Both the position numbers and the translations under genes were made by a program. 9,046 nucleotides of DNA from NCBI GenBank assembly GCA_023424235.1, contig JAFAEB010000380.1, positions 1-9,046 on the forward strand, in the 5' to 3' direction. The notes beneath the pieces were generated by a model that was given only the letters and a program-made list of their open reading frames with translations, was not told the origin of the DNA and did not search any database. Positions 6,578 to 9,046 of the stretch are shown here, piece after piece. Source of the stretch: Bacillota bacterium (GTDB lineage Bacteria; Bacillota; Clostridia; Lachnospirales; Lachnospiraceae). How positions within the stretch are numbered: position 1 is the first letter of the stretch; each line of letters begins with the position of its first letter.

Positions 6578-6755
6578 ACATTATCCATACTCTATAACAT
6601 CCTACATGCTAACATGAATCTTATAAAAAGTCAAGAAAACGAAAGTTATAGTTTTTGACACAAGATTAAGTTCTTTATTTATTACAGAAAATAATAAGCT
6701 ATTGTTTCTTGTAGAAACGAAACTTTTTGTTCTTATAAAAAGAAGATTGTTTAAT

Positions 6756-6784
6756 TACACAATACCTAATCTAGTACATATAAT
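6756..6784 (+). promoter_or_regulatory. Candidate promoter of the LysM-GH18 gene
   Basis: TACACA (6756-6761), a 17-base spacer and TATAAT (6779-6784) would start transcription about 20 bases before the ATG. The same bases read CATATAAT (6777-6784), one mismatch from the sporulation sigma-E -10 box CATACAAT, which would suit a spore protein. No good sigma-E -35 box is seen at the right distance, so the sigma factor is undecided. Confidence 0.45.
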
Positions 6785-6810
6785 AGTAAAAAAGATTATG
6801 TGAGGATTCT

Positions 6811-8106
6811 ATGCTTATACATGTAGTACAGCAAGGGGATACCATATATACGATAGCAGAACAGTATGGTATTTCTGCTGAAAGAATCATACAGGATAAT
6901 GAATTAAGTGATCCAAATAATTTAGCTCTCGGGCAGACCATTGTAATTCTATACCCAAATCGAACCTACACGGTACAAGAAGGCGATACATTGGGTCAAA
7001 TTGCTCAGTCACAAGATGTAACAGAATTACAATTATTAAGAAACAATCCAAGCTTAGGTGAAAGAGACTTTTTATATCCTGGAGAAACTTTAGTTATAGA
7101 TTATGATACTGAAAAACTGGGAACCTTATCAATTAACGGATATGCTTATCCATTTATTGATCGTACCGTTTTAAGAAAAACACTTCCGTACTTAACCTAT
7201 CTTTCAATCTTTACCTATGGCTTTTCAGCAGACGGAGAATTAATACCAATTGACGATACGGAATTAATCCAAATGGCAAAGGAATATCAAGTAGCACCAA
7301 TAATGGTTTTAGCAACCTTACAAGCGGATGGTACATTTAGTAGTGAAGTAGCTCATACGGTATTCACCGATCTAGAAGCTCAAAGTAAATTAATTGAAAA
7401 TATCATAACCAATATGCGTAATAAAGGCTATGTAGGAGTGGATGTAGATTTTGAATTTGTGGAGCCAGAAGATAAGCAAGGATTTCTTGACTTTGTTAGT
7501 CGATTACACAATAGAGCTAGTCAAGAAGGTTTTATTGTTACAGTTGCTCTAGCACCTAAAACTTCGATAGGTCAAGTAGGATTATTATACGAAGCACATG
7601 ATTATGCTGGTTTTGGTGCAATTGCAGACAGTGTTTTGTTGATGACATATGAATGGGGGTACACATATGGCCCACCTATGGCTGTAGCACCAATAAATAA
7701 AGTGAGAGAAGTTCTTGACTTTGGTGTAACACAGATCCCTCCAGAAAAAATTACAATGGGAATTCCAAATTATGCTTATGATTGGCCATTACCTTTTGTG
7801 AGAGGGGAGACAAGGGCGCAAAGTATGGGGAATGTTGAGGCAACAGAACAAGCTGCTCGAGTTGGAGCTGCGATTCGTTTTGATGAATTAGCCCAAACAC
7901 CAACCTACAACTATGTAAATAATAGCACTGGAACTCCAGTACAGCATGAAGTATGGTTTGAAGATGCTAGAAGTATCAATGCTAAGATTAAACTTGTTGG
8001 TGAATATGGTTTAGAAGGTATTGGCATCTGGCAGATAATGAGATTTTTTCCACAAATGTGGTTGGTTATAAATCCTCAATATAATATTGAAAAATTAAGT
8101 TCATAA
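6811..8106 (+). CDS. LysM-LysM-GH18 spore peptidoglycan hydrolase (YaaH/SleL/YdhD type)
   Basis: The 431-residue protein has two N-terminal LysM peptidoglycan-binding repeats (about 3-48 and 52-97), each with the (V)xxGDT start. A glycoside hydrolase 18 barrel follows (about 105-420). The catalytic signature GVDVDFE at 209-215 gives the DxDxE triad D211, D213 and E215, with E215 as the likely acid. MTY (278-280), GIGIWQIM (403-410) and FPQMW (413-417) also fit the family. There is no signal peptide, as in the Bacillus spore enzymes YaaH and SleL, which are of similar length and are deposited from the mother cell; SleL cuts cortex fragments during germination. I infer a spore coat/cortex role. 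Which named paralogue it matches cannot be settled by eye, so no symbol is given. GAGGA (6802-6806) precedes the ATG by four bases. It is monocistronic, divergent from glmS, with hairpins after the stop. Confidence 0.9.
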   Translation: MLIHVVQQGDTIYTIAEQYGISAERIIQDNELSDPNNLALGQTIVILYPNRTYTVQEGDTLGQIAQSQDVTELQLLRNNPSLGERDFLYPGETLVIDYDTEKLGTLSINGYAYPFIDRTVLRKTLPYLTYLSIFTYGFSADGELIPIDDTELIQMAKEYQVAPIMVLATLQADGTFSSEVAHTVFTDLEAQSKLIENIITNMRNKGYVGVDVDFEFVEPEDKQGFLDFVSRLHNRASQEGFIVTVALAPKTSIGQVGLLYEAHDYAGFGAIADSVLLMTYEWGYTYGPPMAVAPINKVREVLDFGVTQIPPEKITMGIPNYAYDWPLPFVRGETRAQSMGNVEATEQAARVGAAIRFDELAQTPTYNYVNNSTGTPVQHEVWFEDARSINAKIKLVGEYGLEGIGIWQIMRFFPQMWLVINPQYNIEKLSS

Positions 8107-8145
8107 GTGTATTTTTCAATGATCAGCATTATTGAAAATAAATTT

Positions 8146-8177
8146 TAGCCAGTTATTTTATAATAATTGGCTATTTT
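8146..8177 (+). terminator. Intrinsic terminator of the LysM-GH18 gene
   Basis: TAGCCAGTTAT (8146-8156) pairs with ATAATTGGCTA (8163-8173), with one G-U pair and a six-base loop, followed by TTTTATT. A smaller hairpin, TTTTCAAT/ATTGAAAA (8113-8120 with 8131-8138), lies just after the stop and may assist. Confidence 0.7.
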
Positions 8178-8214
8178 ATTGATTTTAATATTAGAGTTCT
8201 ATCCCATTTATTAT

Positions 8215-8243
8215 TTGTCCCTTATGCATACATCTGATATAAT
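8215..8243 (+). promoter_or_regulatory. Candidate extended -10 promoter of the AraC-family gene
   Basis: TTGTCC (8215-8220), a 17-base spacer and TATAAT (8238-8243) preceded by TG at 8235-8236 form an extended -10 promoter. Transcription would start near 8250, right at the RBS, so the leader would be only about 16 bases. Confidence 0.58.
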
Positions 8244-8265
8244 AGATTGGAAAGGATGTGAGAAT

Positions 8266-9046
8266 ATGAAGGACGAAATTGTAAATGAATTAATGAAAAT
8301 AAGAGATGAAGAATATGATATATTAAATGGTAATAAGACAATTGAGAAACGTATTTATACCAATCATAAAGAATTTGTTGTTGATAGTAATTTAATGCTA
8401 GATAAGGGGAAATTAATCGACATCCGTCCTCATACAAGATTTATTCCTTTTCCAAAGCATAAACATAATTATATTGAAATTATATATATGTGTAAGGGAC
8501 AAACTACTCATATTATAAATGATTATAATGAAATTGTATTAAGGGAGGGTGATTTATTATTCCTTAATCAAAATACCTATCATGAAATCTTACCAGCAAG
8601 TGAGGATGATATTGCGATAAATTTTATTGTATTACCGGAGTTTTTTGATGTTGCCTTTCGAATGATGGAGGAAGAAAATGCATTAAGAGATTTCTTAGTT
8701 GGTTCTCTAAAGCAAAATACAGCTCTGACCAATTACTTGTTATTTAAGTTAAATGATGTACTACCAGCTAGAAATTTAATAGAAAATATGGTGTGGTCAT
8801 TATTAAATAAAAAGGCGGACAATAGACAAATTAATCAAACGACCATGGGCTTACTATTGTTGGAGCTACTTCGAAACACCGAAAAGATCGAACAAAATGG
8901 CCAAAATCAGTATGAGAGAAATACGGTATTTGCTATCTTAAGATATATTGAGGAAAATTATAAGACAGCAAATTTATCCAAGCTATCAATTGAATTAAAT
9001 CAGCCAATCTATTATCTAAGTAAATTAGTTAAGAATAGTACGGGGC
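8266..9046 (+). CDS. AraC-family transcriptional regulator, C-terminus beyond the window
   Basis: The frame is open from ATG 8266 to the window end, giving 260 residues with no stop. The N-terminal half looks like an AraC-type cupin sensor domain: PKHKHNYIEIIYMCKG (63-78), then REGDLLFLNQNTYHEI (93-108), where the His and Glu residues would line a ligand pocket. From about residue 221 the AraC DNA-binding domain begins (VFAILRYIEENYKTANLSKL), followed by a first helix-turn-helix with YYLSKLVKNSTG (249-260). The second helix-turn-helix lies beyond the edge. Such regulators in Clostridia often control neighbouring sugar-uptake or glycosidase genes; the target here is unknown because downstream DNA is missing. 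AAAGGA (8251-8256) lies nine bases before the ATG. Family assignment is firm. Confidence 0.88.
   Translation, partial: MKDEIVNELMKIRDEEYDILNGNKTIEKRIYTNHKEFVVDSNLMLDKGKLIDIRPHTRFIPFPKHKHNYIEIIYMCKGQTTHIINDYNEIVLREGDLLFLNQNTYHEILPASEDDIAINFIVLPEFFDVAFRMMEEENALRDFLVGSLKQNTALTNYLLFKLNDVLPARNLIENMVWSLLNKKADNRQINQTTMGLLLLELLRNTEKIEQNGQNQYERNTVFAILRYIEENYKTANLSKLSIELNQPIYYLSKLVKNSTG

Larger units (their letters stand above)
6225..6810. other. 586-bp intergenic region between divergent glmS and the LysM-GH18 gene
   Basis: The glmS side holds its RBS, the ribozyme, a candidate promoter and the 17-bp dyad. The remaining part (about 6578-6755) has no convincing ORF. It contains a GTCAA...TTGAC inverted repeat (6630-6659, with a two-base bulge) and a small GTTTC-TTGTA-GAAAC hairpin (6704-6718), followed by CTTTTT/AAAAAG (6723-6728 with 6737-6742). 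These small AT-rich hairpins have no clear role. The stretch just before 6811 holds the promoter and RBS of the GH18 gene. Confidence 0.6.

Noticed and set aside
6655..6683. TTGACA upstream of the LysM-GH18 gene as its main promoter
   Set aside because: The -35 is perfect, but the sequence 17 bases on is TTTATT, a poor -10, and the start would be over 100 bases upstream. The TATAAT site at 6779 is a better candidate.
8222..8437. Minus-strand ORF of 71 codons
   Set aside because: It lies antisense to the AraC-family gene, which has clear domain motifs, promoter and RBS.

Overview
The window looks like chromosomal DNA of a low-GC, endospore-forming member of the Clostridia, probably Lachnospiraceae-like. 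The evidence is strongly AT-rich sequence, AGGAGG-type ribosome binding sites, sigma-A-type promoters, intrinsic terminators after most genes, a glmS ribozyme (typical of Firmicutes), a type III glutamine synthetase, a meso-diaminopimelate dehydrogenase and a spore-type LysM/GH18 hydrolase. No mobile element, CRISPR array, tRNA or rRNA is visible.

Layout. Positions 1-503 (+): the end of a type III glutamine synthetase, followed by a terminator. 740-1486 (+): a divergent TruA-like pseudouridine synthase with Glu at the catalytic Asp position. 1660-2559 (+): type II meso-DAP dehydrogenase (ddh), preceded by a possible 11-codon leader ORF and followed by a 16-bp tandem repeat and a terminator. 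2812-4281 (+): a soluble chemoreceptor with a C-terminal zinc-binding CZB domain, behind a perfect TTGACA-N17-TATAAT promoter. 4311-4349: a bidirectional terminator between convergent genes. 4401-6224 (-): glmS, with a clear glmS ribozyme in its leader (about 6301-6477) and a candidate promoter further upstream. 6811-8106 (+): LysM-LysM-GH18 spore cortex/coat hydrolase, divergent from glmS. 8266 to the window end (+): an AraC-family regulator cut off inside its DNA-binding domain.

The genes appear to be mainly single transcription units, not one operon. There is a loose theme of nitrogen and cell-envelope metabolism. Glutamine synthetase makes the glutamine that GlmS uses for glucosamine-6-phosphate. 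Ddh makes the diaminopimelate of the peptidoglycan stem peptide. The GH18 enzyme probably acts on spore peptidoglycan. This shared theme is inference from gene content; nothing in the sequence shows co-regulation.

I do not see a wholly new system. The points most worth a second look are the TruA-like protein with an altered catalytic motif, the soluble N-module/MCP/CZB receptor, the glmS ribozyme with a palindrome over the candidate glmS promoter, and the leader ORF that ends one base before the ddh start.
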